NCBI GenBank assembly: GCA_902779395.1
Contig: CACZBK010000011.1
Coordinates: 18,559-82,558, forward strand
DNA length: 64,000 nucleotides
Direction: 5' to 3'
Origin: an uncultured Lachnospiraceae bacterium
GTDB taxonomy: Bacteria > Bacillota > Clostridia > Lachnospirales > Lachnospiraceae
Position numbers and translations under genes: made by a program. Shown piece after piece: positions 9,914-19,571 of the stretch. How positions within the stretch are numbered: position 1 is the first letter of the stretch; each line of letters starts with the position of its first letter. The notes below the pieces were generated by a model, which worked only from the letters and a program-made list of their open reading frames with translations, had not been told where the DNA came from and did no database searches.

Positions 9914-10788
9914 ATCTTATTTCCTCCTTTCATTCTGCCCTCTTCCTCCTCTAAAAGATCCTCAACATATTTGGGGAGCATGAAGGCGCCGGTATGAAGA
10001 TTCGTTGTATAATACCAGGTTTCTATATTTCTGGCCTTCCATCTTGCCGCATTCAGATCCTTAACCGGATGGTATTTCTTGCTGGCAAAGCCAAAAAGCC
10101 AGTAACCCGATGTGCTGGTAGGTATATGTGCCTGATACACGCGGCATATCGGGAAACTTCTGTATGCCTTTCTGTGCATGGCCCTGCAGGCTTCCTCGTC
10201 CTCATCGTAAAAAGGACTTCCGTGCTGGTATACCAGGATGCCGTCATCCTTAAGAGCCTTAAAGCAGGAGCCATAGAATTCCTTGGTAAACAGTCCCGCG
10301 GTATGCCCCAGCGGGTCCGTGGAATCACTGATTATCAGATCATATTCGTTGCATTTCCCGCGCAGAAAACGCAGGCCGTCCCTGTAATGAAGCTGCACCC
10401 TTTTATCGTCAAAGCCGCAGGCCTGATCGGGAAAGTAATCACGGCAGGTCTTTACAAACAGCTCATCCGCTTCCACCACATCTATCGATTCTATCTCATC
10501 ATAATGCCCCAGCTCTCTGGCCACACCGCCGTCGCCGCCGCCTATGACCAGTACATTTTTTACATTGGGATGCACGGCCATTGGCACATGTACTATCATC
10601 TCATCATAGATAAACTCATCTTTATCGGAAAAGATAACGTTTCCGTCGGAAGTGAGGAAACGTCCGAATTCGATAGAGTCAAACACATCGATCCTCTGAA
10701 AATCACTGACAGCGGAAAACAGCTGCTTTTCCACCCTGATCGACAGCTTGACATTATCCGTATGCATTTCGGAAAACCAGAAATTCAT
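9910..10788 (-). CDS. speE: Spermidine synthase family aminopropyltransferase
   Basis: 292 residues, the full family length. It contains the decarboxylated-AdoMet site GGGDGG (residues 83-88), VVEADELFV, and the DSTDP motif (Asp155, Asp158). The family segment usually written YHEM reads YDEM at residues 61-64, so a commonly conserved histidine is aspartate here. The enzyme family uses decarboxylated S-adenosylmethionine, yet no speD-like decarboxylase gene is in the window, and the next two genes encode an AdoMet-independent route to spermidine. It may act on a different amine or depend on speD elsewhere. The ribosome binding site AAGGAG overlaps the speA stop. Confidence 0.88.
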   Translation of the reverse strand: MNFWFSEMHTDNVKLSIRVEKQLFSAVSDFQRIDVFDSIEFGRFLTSDGNVIFSDKDEFIYDEMIVHVPMAVHPNVKNVLVIGGGDGGVARELGHYDEIESIDVVEADELFVKTCRDYFPDQACGFDDKRVQLHYRDGLRFLRGKCNEYDLIISDSTDPLGHTAGLFTKEFYGSCFKALKDDGILVYQHGSPFYDEDEEACRAMHRKAYRSFPICRVYQAHIPTSTSGYWLFGFASKKYHPVKDLNAARWKARNIETWYYTTNLHTGAFMLPKYVEDLLEEEEGRMKGGNKI

Positions 10789-10791
10789 TTC

Positions 10792-12243
10792 CTACTCCTT
10801 TATCACATTAAGCTTCTCAAGCTCACCGTCTTCGGGTCCCTGCATCGAGCAGCCTTTTTCCTTGGAATACAAAGTATAATCGATTATCTCTTTGGTGATC
10901 ATCTCACCCGGCGCTAAGATCGGTATCCCGGGAGGATAACACATGACAAATTCCCCGCAGATGCGTCCCACAGTCTCCCTTATGGGTATCTGTTCCTTTT
11001 CCGCATAAAACGCACGCTGGGGTGTAGTGGCCACGATAGGCGTGATGTATTCGGCGTTATGCATGGTGGAAACCGGCTTTGACCAAAGCCTCTTTATATC
11101 CTCCAGCGCTCCCACCAGCCTTTCTATCTCCTGTATCCTGTCACCGATGGAGATATAGGCCAGGATATTTCCTATATCGCCGAATTCTATCTGTATATCA
11201 TATTCGTCACGCAGAAGGTCATACACCTCTATACCGGTCAGTCCGATATCACGCGTGTATACCGAAAGCTTAGTGACGTCGTAATCATAGATACTGCTGT
11301 TATTTACCAGTTCCTTACCGTAAGCATAATAGCCTCCGATGGAATTGATCTCGCTTCTTGCATATTCTGCAAGATTCTTCACCTTCTCAAAAGATTCATT
11401 GCCGCGCAGTGCCAGATTCCTTCGGGATATATCAAGGCTCGAAAGCAGCAGATAGCTTGCGGAAGTAGTCTGCGTAAGATTGATTATCTGCTCTACATAG
11501 CGGCTGTTCACATTGGGCCCCAGCAACAGAATGGAGCTCTGCGTCAGGCTTCCTCCGGATTTATGCATGGAAACGGCAGCCATATCCGCTCCGGTCTCCA
11601 TTGCCGATACCGGGAGCGAATCATTAAAATATAGATGAGTACCGTGCGCCTCATCCACAAGTGCGAGCATATTATGTTCATGCGCCAGCTTTACTATTGA
11701 ACGCAGATCCGAGCAGATGCCGTAATAGGTAGGATTGTTTACAAATACCGCTGTAGCATCTGGATGCTCTTTGATCGCACGTTCAACCTGTTCGAGCTCC
11801 ATGCCCAGAGCTATACCTATATGATTATCCACCTCGGGATTAACATACACCGGTTCTGCTCCGCAGAGTACCAGCGCATTAATAACGCTTTTATGCACAT
11901 TACGCGGAAGGATGATCTTATCCCCGGCCTTGCAGGCGCTCAGCACCATACTCTGCACCGCGGAAGTGGTCCCGCCCACCATAAAATAAGCCTGCGCCGC
12001 GCCAAAAGCTTCTGCCGCCAGCTTCTCAGCCTCATATATTACCGATACAGGATGACACAGGTTATCAAGGGGTTTCATTGAATTGACATCCAGACTGACA
12101 CACTTCTCACCTAAAAGTGTTACCAGCTCCGGATTACCTCTTCCTCTCTTATGTCCCGGCACATCAAAGGGTACCACCCTCTGTTTCCTGAACCGTTCCA
12201 GCGCCTCATAAAGCGGCGCCGATCTCTGCTTTTCCATATCCAT
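10792..12243 (-). CDS. speA: Arginine decarboxylase, fold-I (SpeA of Bacillus type)
   Basis: PLP-dependent Orn/Lys/Arg decarboxylase of the aspartate-aminotransferase fold, 483 residues, the length of B. subtilis SpeA. The PLP lysine is Lys228 in SMHKSGGSLTQSS and the cofactor-binding Asp197 lies in DEAHGTH. Because agmatine deiminase and N-carbamoylputrescine amidase are in the same operon, arginine is the likely substrate rather than lysine or ornithine. It is the first gene of a six-gene operon. The ATG at 12243 lies 10 bp after GAGG; a second in-frame ATG two codons on is further from that site. Confidence 0.93.
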   Translation of the reverse strand: MDMEKQRSAPLYEALERFRKQRVVPFDVPGHKRGRGNPELVTLLGEKCVSLDVNSMKPLDNLCHPVSVIYEAEKLAAEAFGAAQAYFMVGGTTSAVQSMVLSACKAGDKIILPRNVHKSVINALVLCGAEPVYVNPEVDNHIGIALGMELEQVERAIKEHPDATAVFVNNPTYYGICSDLRSIVKLAHEHNMLALVDEAHGTHLYFNDSLPVSAMETGADMAAVSMHKSGGSLTQSSILLLGPNVNSRYVEQIINLTQTTSASYLLLSSLDISRRNLALRGNESFEKVKNLAEYARSEINSIGGYYAYGKELVNNSSIYDYDVTKLSVYTRDIGLTGIEVYDLLRDEYDIQIEFGDIGNILAYISIGDRIQEIERLVGALEDIKRLWSKPVSTMHNAEYITPIVATTPQRAFYAEKEQIPIRETVGRICGEFVMCYPPGIPILAPGEMITKEIIDYTLYSKEKGCSMQGPEDGELEKLNVIKE

Positions 12244-12287
12244 ATCTTCAAGACCTCAATAGGCTATAAAATACCATAATCCCTGCG

Positions 12288-12293
12288 ATTATA
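12288..12293 (-). promoter_or_regulatory. Candidate -10 box for the polyamine operon
   Basis: On the minus strand the sequence reads TTGTATAATCGC, a consensus TATAAT 45 bp upstream of the speA start. No good -35 hexamer is present at 16-18 bp, so the promoter may be activator-dependent or the match may be chance. I saw no recognisable riboswitch or attenuator between here and speA. Confidence 0.35.
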
Positions 12294-12387
12294 CAAGAAG
12301 ATTTCACGGTGTACGGGGCAGCTGCACATTTAGTGCCGGCAATGCTCCTGCAGGATAATCGCGAGGCCGCAGTATGCCAGTCTCCTG

Positions 12388-13392
12388 TCATGCTTTACCT
12401 GTAAGCATCATTTCAGCCAGTTTCCTTGTTTTCGCCGTCTTCATACGTATCACAACCTTTGTTTCAGACGGGTAATTATTTATTGCAAGCGCAGCCGACT
12501 TCTTCATCATCTTTACCAGATTAGGCTCGGGCTCCTGAGCACAGTCAAAAAGATATTCGGGCCAGAGACTGCCATCCTCGTCCTTATGGATCAGGAATAA
12601 TCCGCTCACCTCACCGTCCGTGATCACGCAGGAAGATATCTGCAGATCATACCACCCCGGTCCCAGCTTAAGAGGATCCCCTTCATAGGCATCATAGCCG
12701 TGTTTCTCAAGGCACCTTCTGACAGCCTGTTCAAAATCCTGCAGAGTAAGATCACCTAATGCAGTAACTGCTCTGTCCTTCTTTCCATTCCAGGCCGCAC
12801 AGACATCTGCGATAACCGCCATAGTGACCACCATATCTCCTTTTTCTGCCTTTCTCTTCGATCTGTTATCTCCATTAATAACCGAAAGAAACTCTTCTTC
12901 ATCTTCATCATTTACGTAAAGCAGCTTATCGATTATGCCGTAAGGCAATTCCTTCTCTGCTTCATTACTTTCATATACCTCTGACCTGAACAGTTTTTTG
13001 CATCTGCCGGATGCGTTTTCATCGCGATAAAAGCCGTTAAACCTTAAGAACTCCTCTCCACCCTTGCAGACAAGATCAATACCATATTCATCGGGCAGGC
13101 ATGCACATACATAATTTTTGCCGCTTTCGCGCGCCAGATCAAATACTGTCTCCAGCAGTTCATCGCCTATTTCCAGTCCCCTGTATCGATGTTCCACATA
13201 TATCCAGTTTATCAGCAGTTCATTTTCATTCAAAGTAAATACCAAAAGTCCGGCGGGCATTTCTACGTTTTTTTCTCTCATTACCGCCCCCAGACAGACT
13301 GCACCATTTTTGCACTCCCTGCCCATGATATTAAACGGATCCAGCGCTGAAAAATACTCTCTGTTTTCCTCTTTTAATCCGACTATTTTCAT
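12388..13392 (-). CDS. Two-lobed GNAT-like acetyltransferase homologue
   Basis: 334 residues made of two GNAT-like halves. The N-terminal half has a recognisable acetyl-CoA region (LINWIYVEHRYRGLEIGDELLETVFDLA style, residues about 60-90) and the C-terminal half (about 170-334) has the strand pattern SGLFLIHKDEDGSLWPEYLF followed by a helix and VVIRMKT, without an obvious RxxGxG/A motif. It starts 3 bp after the giant kinase-like gene and must be cotranscribed with it. A similar two-lobed protein is the first gene of the calpain operon near 60.2-61.0 kb. Function unknown; it could modify or bind the giant protein. The true substrate cannot be inferred. Confidence 0.6.
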   Translation of the reverse strand: MKIVGLKEENREYFSALDPFNIMGRECKNGAVCLGAVMREKNVEMPAGLLVFTLNENELLINWIYVEHRYRGLEIGDELLETVFDLARESGKNYVCACLPDEYGIDLVCKGGEEFLRFNGFYRDENASGRCKKLFRSEVYESNEAEKELPYGIIDKLLYVNDEDEEEFLSVINGDNRSKRKAEKGDMVVTMAVIADVCAAWNGKKDRAVTALGDLTLQDFEQAVRRCLEKHGYDAYEGDPLKLGPGWYDLQISSCVITDGEVSGLFLIHKDEDGSLWPEYLFDCAQEPEPNLVKMMKKSAALAINNYPSETKVVIRMKTAKTRKLAEMMLTGKA

Positions 13393-13395
13393 TGA

Positions 13396-16300
13396 TCAAT
13401 CCTCTTTTTCCTTATACATCTTCCACAACAGCTTAACCGAAGTGGTCGGATCAAGCCTTAGCAGCATATCTTTCCTCTTCTTTTTCAGGACACCGCCCAT
13501 TATACAAAGAAAGCTATCAGGCTCCTCATCGCTTACTTCGATCTTTTCTTTATTATCGGCATTTTCATCTATACCGGCCTCAATTTCCTTGAAAGTCTGT
13601 ATCTGTCCCAGCCACAGAAGATCCAGCACCTTTTCATACTGCTTCGTAAGGGCCTCCATATTGTTATTCAGGCTTTCTTCATTTTTGGTTGCTTCCTGCC
13701 AGAGCTTTTTAAGCTCTGCCCCTTCTTTTTTAAGTTCCTCACCGTTGAGTTTATTATCCGCACAGCTCAGGATCATATTCTCAATTATATCAAGCTGATT
13801 CGCCCTGCTCATAAGAAGCTGTTGCTGCGCATCCCTCCTGTCATCTTTCTTGATCTCCGGAAGGAATGACAGCAGATCCTGCTTCCACTCATCCTTATCC
13901 TTTTCAAACTCCTTCTGTTTTTGCGGCACGATATCTTTCAGATACTGTTGATAAAGCGCATCCTCCATGGTTTGCAGGTCATCAGGTAAAACTGTTCCTC
14001 CATCAACAGCATCATAATACTCTCTCAGTTTCCGGTCCGCTTCCTTCGATTCTGCAACAAGTTCAGCGTTTTCGCATTCCGGATGGGCTTTCTTTATTCT
14101 CTCCTTCAACTCATTCAGGGATTTGGGAACTCCTCCTTTAAGGACCGGGTCCGTGGCTAAGGTAAGATTCCTACTAGCATCGTCATAATCAGGTAAATTT
14201 ACGAAGATTGTTTCCAACGCATCTAAAATATATTTTACAAGGTCACTCCTCGCCGCGTTATCTTTATTTGCTTCCTTGATGGCATCAAGCTCATTAAATG
14301 CATCATCAGGGAAACCCTCCAGTTCGGCTTTTTCAAGATTACGCTTACCACTCAGCAGATCATCGATCTTCTTAAGTTCTTCCTCAAGCAAATCCTCTTG
14401 TGCTACAGGTCTGAAGCCAAGATTGTCCGTTACAAAAGCGCGGTATCTTTTATCTCTGATCAGTTCCTTAAAAAATTCCTCGGACGGACATTCCCTTTCG
14501 ACAAGATACCTTCGCGCCTCCTGTTTTCTGTAATAGGCGGATCTTTTCCTGTACTCAGTCTTGTATTTTGCCACCGGATCTTTTTTAACATATTTCTCTG
14601 TGCAGGCAAACTCTCCGCTAAGCTGGCTCACATTATTGCGAAGCGCCAATAATGTGTTATTCATATTGTCTAATGTATTCTGCATACGCATCTGGCATGA
14701 GGAAAAGTTTGCTATGGTAGGCGGCAGCTCAAGTCCCAGCTCCTGCGCCCTTATAAGTGCAGCCGCAATACGTTCGGCAGGTTTCTTTTCATCACCCATG
14801 CTCATTATTTCCTTGAAAAGAAGGGTCAGCTCCTCCCTTTTTTCCTGATAAACCTCTTCCGGTGTATTCTCCAAAAGCTGATGAAAGCCGTGTCTGAACC
14901 TCTCTACATCCCCCATGGTAGCCGCTATCATCATCTTAGTGATATGCTTCTGCTGCTGCGAAGTAAGCATGGTAGCATTACCGAAGTCGATCACGGTAAC
15001 TCCCTTATTGCTGATCATGATATTTCCGGCATGCAGATCTCCATGATAATATCCCTTTTCAAACACTCCCTGGGTCACCCATTTTTCCGCCAGTTGTGCT
15101 AAAGCGCGGGTACGTAATTCTGCATCCTTAAGCATTTCTCCCAGTTCTTTTTGAACCTGTTCCAGCTTCTCAAGCTGATCAGGTTTTAGATTCGTTTTTA
15201 AAACATAGGATCCATCCTTATTCTTTTTAGGGATCTTTTTTCCGGTTTCATTCCCGTTCTTATCCTTTTCATTTTCCTGTATGCAGAACTCCCCCAAAAG
15301 TTCCTGCATTTTTTCTTCTATCCCGTTCATGTATCTCTTTACAGTCTGCTTTCCGGCTATTTCCATCATGCAGGTATCCGTGGTAGGCGACACTATATCG
15401 GAAAGTTTCATTGAATCACAAAGATTTTCCTTTCCCTCAAGCGCTTTGTCATATATCTGTCCTTCCTTGCAGTTTTGCGCCTCTATGGTCAGATCCAGTT
15501 CTTCTTCGATCCTCTGGAGATTACCGAGATAAGTGGCTTCCATACCGCCTTTCTGGCCTTTTCTTCGCATTTCCTCCACTTCGTTTCTGGTCTTGCCTTC
15601 CGCATCCGTCATTCTGGCGGCCTCGAGCATCACGTCTTTTTCACGCATCATGCGGTTACGGACATCGGGACGCAGCAGCTTTATAACCACATCCTTCTTG
15701 CCTTCTTTCATTTTGGGCCCGTAGATAGTACACAAAAAAGCCTGTCCCACAGATGCCGCACCCAGGGATTTCTTTACCTCAATTTTAGTTATCTGTTTAT
15801 TACTGCGTTTTTTGATAGCATCCAGATGCGCCATCACCACTTCATCGGGTATTGATGCTAACGAATCCTGCGTATCTTCAACGGCTTTTTTCAATCCGTC
15901 GGGAAGACCGGACTTGGGAAGTCCCTGGAGCATTTTCTGAAACAGCGGCCCGGCTCCTTTGAACATTCCGCCAAGGAACCCGCTCATTGCGGAAAGCTTT
16001 TGCTCTTTTGACAGATTTTCCCTCTCCTCTTCGGTCATAGACGGCACAGGATCTGAATTTCTGAAGGCACTGGCCAGCATCGATCTTTTATCAAGAACAG
16101 GCACGCTCTTAAAATAAGTTTTAAACACATTTTTCATAAACAGGGACTGACCCTTTTCTCCGCCCTTAGCCGCATTTTCAATGATCTTATCCAGTTCCTT
16201 TGCTGAATCTTTGGGCATCGCATTCTCAAAATCTTTTAAACTTCGTTCATTCGTTCGGATTTCGTTCCTATACCTTCCTATCAGGACTCGTAAGTCACCT

Positions 16301-19300
16301 ATTTCATTATCGTATGCAGCGATTTCTCCGTCAGACATAACTCTGCCTCTGTCATTTGCCGATTTTATCTCTTCGTTTTTCTCCTTTTCGAGCTTCTTTA
16401 TTTTTTCCTCTGCTTTTTCTATATCACATTCGTTTTTCATTATCTCTTCGCGTAATATTTCTTCACCCTCTTTACGCTTGTACATACGCCTGTTGATCTC
16501 TCTGATATTGATCCTTTTACTGTATGCATTTATCGTTTTGGTTACTTCATCAAAATTCCCGGCAAGATTCCTGTTAAGCTCATCCACAGCCTCCTGCAGA
16601 TTATTGATCTCATCGTTATATTTCCTGATAAGAAGCCGGTTCTCCTCTGTCTGACCCTCTTTGTTTTTAGCGCTCTCCTCTAAGAGCTCATCTACGGCTT
16701 TCTTGCGTTGGTCTATTTCCCTATGCATGGCTGCTATAGTTTCCTGCATCGCTTTCGCTTCGCTTCTCTTTTCATCAAGTATCTTACGGTCAGCTTTATC
16801 CGCTAAAGCTGCATCCCGCTTACTCTGAAGCCTCTTTTTTCTGGCCCTCTCGAACCTATTAAGTTTAAGGTTCTCCTCATTCTCCTCATTATCCTTATTT
16901 TCGTCCTCTTCTACAGCCCCTTTCCGTTTATTCTCAAGCCTCTTGTTTCTGGCCGCCTCAAATTTATTCTCCTTTTCGACCAGCTCTTCATACTGTTCAT
17001 TTTCTAATTCATCAAGTCCGTCTGTCAGTTCCGGTTCATATACCGCACCGGCGTCATCCTTACTGAACATTTCGTCAACACAGTCATCAAAAGTATTCTG
17101 GACCTCCTGCATATTCTGCTCAACAGCCTCGTCTATAGCGCTGTCAATACCCTTCATCTTCTTCAACAGCTCTTTATCCGGGTTTTCAAGCAGCTTCTTT
17201 ATGTGAGGAAGCAGTCCAAACTTTGTAAGTATGCCTTTTTTAACAATATTCTTCATGCCCCCCAGTTTTTTACTTTCCAGTTCCTCCTCTACCTTCTCAT
17301 TGACCATATCCCGGACTTTACCCAGCGCATCTTTCACACTGTTTTTCAGCTCCCGGAGCTGCTCGGCCCCCATCTCGGCCAAAGGCAATTTATCGATCAT
17401 CCTTTCGATGATCCCGTCCGGCTGTGCTATCCTGTCCCTGAACTGATCGGCTACTATCAATGCAACTGCTTCTACGTTCTCAAGCAGCAGATGCCTGATA
17501 CGTTCTTCCGGCTTCTTGACCAATCCGTCTGCTACCCAGGTATCCCTTGAAAAGATCAGATCAGCAGCCAGGTCACGTACTTTTCTCTCATTCTCGTCCC
17601 AAAGGCTCTTATCCTGCTGTTTTTCCAAATTAAGGATAATGCCTTCGGCCTGTTTAAAGCCGACTCTCTGCAATTCCAGATTAACGACCGTATTTATCTG
17701 ATCTTCTTTCTTTTCCGTATTTTTATTTTCAGCCTGCTTTTGGATCTTCTGCTCAAAGCGCTTAAATTCATTATTATCATCTTTTAGCGCTAATGCCTCA
17801 AGCGCCAGATCTTTCAGTTCACCGCAGGTGAAATTATTAAGCAATGTCTTTGGTATACCGGTCAGCTGAAACAACACGGTTACGGCATACTCTCTGGTAT
17901 TCTGAAGATCTCCCCTGGTCATCTTCGAAAGATCTGTCTTTGTGACCTCTATGATATTCCTTACAGCTTCATCACCGTATATCTTCCAGTTTGTGATAAC
18001 ATCAGAAGCTATAACATCCCTGACTTCGGATGCGGTATTTCTAAAAGAGATAGACTCTCCATTATGTTTCAGGCTTAAGTTTCCGTATCTGTCCTGGCTA
18101 AAGCAGACAAACTCACCACCTACCCTTATGGTCTTAGCTTCTTCCGAACCTGTTTTAAACCTTTTAAGCGCATCAAAGATCTTTAACATTTCGGACAGCA
18201 TTTTCTTTTCTGCTGTTTTCAGCTTATTTTTATTGACAATTAACGATGTGGGTTCAACCCCTTCAGCCACAGATCTTATAAGCCGCTCAAGATCCGGGGG
18301 TAAATTATTTATCTTTTTGTCCGAATCCACAAGACTTTCATTAAAGGCCTTATCTGCTTCTGTCTTCTTCTTCGTCTCCGCTGCTGTTTTTATCTCCTGA
18401 TCTGTTGTGAGCTGTTTTATTTTTTTATCCAGTTCATCGATCTCTGCCTTCTTTTCAGACAGCTTAAGCTGTGCTTTCAGATCCTTTAGCTGCTCATCTT
18501 CATCTTCATTAAAAGACCATTTAGCCGCAAAGCTCAGTTTTTTTGTCTTCTTTTCGAGGAGTGAATCATATTCCGCTTTGCTCTTATCATATTGTGGTTT
18601 AAGGAGCTCATAGCTGGCTGTCAGCTCCTTTTTTTCATCAACAACCCTTTTATCCTCCATCCGATCGGCAAGCCGCTGCGCCGCTGCCAGTGTCAGAAGA
18701 TCCATGCCTTTCTTAACCTCTTTAGCTTCGCTGCCTTTTTCAGCAAGTATCCTGCGTCCCAGTTCTATGCCATCAACTTCTATCATAAGACGTTTAAGCG
18801 TAGCCTGAACCATTTTCTTTCTTTCCTTTCCCGTCTCACTTTTGGGATGCTTGGCATTGATATATTTCTGACATTCATCCATAGCCTTATGATATAAATC
18901 GATAATGTACTTTGCATCCTTTGAGTTATAGCCATCTATTTCAAGCATCATCCGGGCCTCAAGATTTGACAATGCATCCTTTACACGTGTCATCTCCTCA
19001 CTGTCACCGGTAAATTTATGCGCGTTGAGCATAATATGAGACAAATTACGCCCGTTAATAGCCTCCAGTTTTGCCTTTTCTTTTTCGCTTACCTTAAAAT
19101 CACCGGCATTTATTGCACTAAGCAGACCATCGATCCTTAATCTATCCTCCTGGGTTTGTCTCACACTGTATAATCGCGCGTCATAATTCTGCTTGAACTT
19201 TTTCATATCTACAGCGGTCCTGACCTGGCCTGCAAATATCTCCTTCATATTCATCTCATCGATCTTCTGATTCAGAGATTGGATAGTCACTTTATTCTTT

Positions 19301-19323
19301 TCAAAAATCTCCATATTATCCAT
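13396..19323 (-). CDS. Giant coiled-coil protein with ABC1/UbiB-family kinase-like core
   Basis: 1975 residues. Residues 1-1100 are mostly charged alpha-helical coiled coil (Lys/Glu rich); residues about 1100-1560 form an ABC1/ADCK/UbiB kinase-like core; the rest is again helical. Visible kinase elements are the alanine-rich loop GAASVGQ (1188-1194), the ATP-binding Lys1215 in VVIKLLRP, the catalytic motif HGDLHAGN (1427-1434) and the metal-binding Asp1446 in VIDFGNA. The family's KxGQ motif is altered to KGAGPLFQ. No signal peptide or transmembrane helix was seen, so it is likely soluble. Usual ABC1 proteins are about 450-600 residues and lack such extensions. It is followed 3 bp later by a GNAT-like gene. 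Function unknown; an atypical kinase or ATPase acting on a protein or lipid is plausible. Confidence 0.8.
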   Translation of the reverse strand: MDNMEIFEKNKVTIQSLNQKIDEMNMKEIFAGQVRTAVDMKKFKQNYDARLYSVRQTQEDRLRIDGLLSAINAGDFKVSEKEKAKLEAINGRNLSHIMLNAHKFTGDSEEMTRVKDALSNLEARMMLEIDGYNSKDAKYIIDLYHKAMDECQKYINAKHPKSETGKERKKMVQATLKRLMIEVDGIELGRRILAEKGSEAKEVKKGMDLLTLAAAQRLADRMEDKRVVDEKKELTASYELLKPQYDKSKAEYDSLLEKKTKKLSFAAKWSFNEDEDEQLKDLKAQLKLSEKKAEIDELDKKIKQLTTDQEIKTAAETKKKTEADKAFNESLVDSDKKINNLPPDLERLIRSVAEGVEPTSLIVNKNKLKTAEKKMLSEMLKIFDALKRFKTGSEEAKTIRVGGEFVCFSQDRYGNLSLKHNGESISFRNTASEVRDVIASDVITNWKIYGDEAVRNIIEVTKTDLSKMTRGDLQNTREYAVTVLFQLTGIPKTLLNNFTCGELKDLALEALALKDDNNEFKRFEQKIQKQAENKNTEKKEDQINTVVNLELQRVGFKQAEGIILNLEKQQDKSLWDENERKVRDLAADLIFSRDTWVADGLVKKPEERIRHLLLENVEAVALIVADQFRDRIAQPDGIIERMIDKLPLAEMGAEQLRELKNSVKDALGKVRDMVNEKVEEELESKKLGGMKNIVKKGILTKFGLLPHIKKLLENPDKELLKKMKGIDSAIDEAVEQNMQEVQNTFDDCVDEMFSKDDAGAVYEPELTDGLDELENEQYEELVEKENKFEAARNKRLENKRKGAVEEDENKDNEENEENLKLNRFERARKKRLQSKRDAALADKADRKILDEKRSEAKAMQETIAAMHREIDQRKKAVDELLEESAKNKEGQTEENRLLIRKYNDEINNLQEAVDELNRNLAGNFDEVTKTINAYSKRINIREINRRMYKRKEGEEILREEIMKNECDIEKAEEKIKKLEKEKNEEIKSANDRGRVMSDGEIAAYDNEIGDLRVLIGRYRNEIRTNERSLKDFENAMPKDSAKELDKIIENAAKGGEKGQSLFMKNVFKTYFKSVPVLDKRSMLASAFRNSDPVPSMTEEERENLSKEQKLSAMSGFLGGMFKGAGPLFQKMLQGLPKSGLPDGLKKAVEDTQDSLASIPDEVVMAHLDAIKKRSNKQITKIEVKKSLGAASVGQAFLCTIYGPKMKEGKKDVVIKLLRPDVRNRMMREKDVMLEAARMTDAEGKTRNEVEEMRRKGQKGGMEATYLGNLQRIEEELDLTIEAQNCKEGQIYDKALEGKENLCDSMKLSDIVSPTTDTCMMEIAGKQTVKRYMNGIEEKMQELLGEFCIQENEKDKNGNETGKKIPKKNKDGSYVLKTNLKPDQLEKLEQVQKELGEMLKDAELRTRALAQLAEKWVTQGVFEKGYYHGDLHAGNIMISNKGVTVIDFGNATMLTSQQQKHITKMMIAATMGDVERFRHGFHQLLENTPEEVYQEKREELTLLFKEIMSMGDEKKPAERIAAALIRAQELGLELPPTIANFSSCQMRMQNTLDNMNNTLLALRNNVSQLSGEFACTEKYVKKDPVAKYKTEYRKRSAYYRKQEARRYLVERECPSEEFFKELIRDKRYRAFVTDNLGFRPVAQEDLLEEELKKIDDLLSGKRNLEKAELEGFPDDAFNELDAIKEANKDNAARSDLVKYILDALETIFVNLPDYDDASRNLTLATDPVLKGGVPKSLNELKERIKKAHPECENAELVAESKEADRKLREYYDAVDGGTVLPDDLQTMEDALYQQYLKDIVPQKQKEFEKDKDEWKQDLLSFLPEIKKDDRRDAQQQLLMSRANQLDIIENMILSCADNKLNGEELKKEGAELKKLWQEATKNEESLNNNMEALTKQYEKVLDLLWLGQIQTFKEIEAGIDENADNKEKIEVSDEEPDSFLCIMGGVLKKKRKDMLLRLDPTTSVKLLWKMYKEKED

Positions 19324-19571
19324 TATTTTACCCTCCGGGATGTTTCAGAATCCAGATAATTATACATTATCTCACTATTCCACACAATAAAAAATACGAT
19401 AGTCGCTTATTACGCGGTATCACTTCTTATGATGCACGGTTTTACGCCATGTTGCCACTCCACGCTGCCTTTGGGGCCATTCACTGCAAAGCTCTGTAAA
19501 ACATGACCGCAGTCACTGTTCAGATAAAACCGGGTGCGATATAATCCTTTCAAAAGGAGGTAAGGATCAAA
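19324..19571. other. Divergent intergenic region
   Basis: About 250 bp between the giant gene (minus) and the small lipoprotein gene (plus). A TATAAT at 19540-19545 on the plus strand followed by an AAAAGGAGG site suits the lipoprotein; the -35 region (TGTTCA at 19517-19522) is weak. I found no gene or other structure here. Confidence 0.4.

Noticed and set aside
12244-12387. Possible riboswitch or attenuator before speA
   Set aside because: Only 144 bp with no strong paired helices or anti-terminator; a TATAAT is the sole signal.
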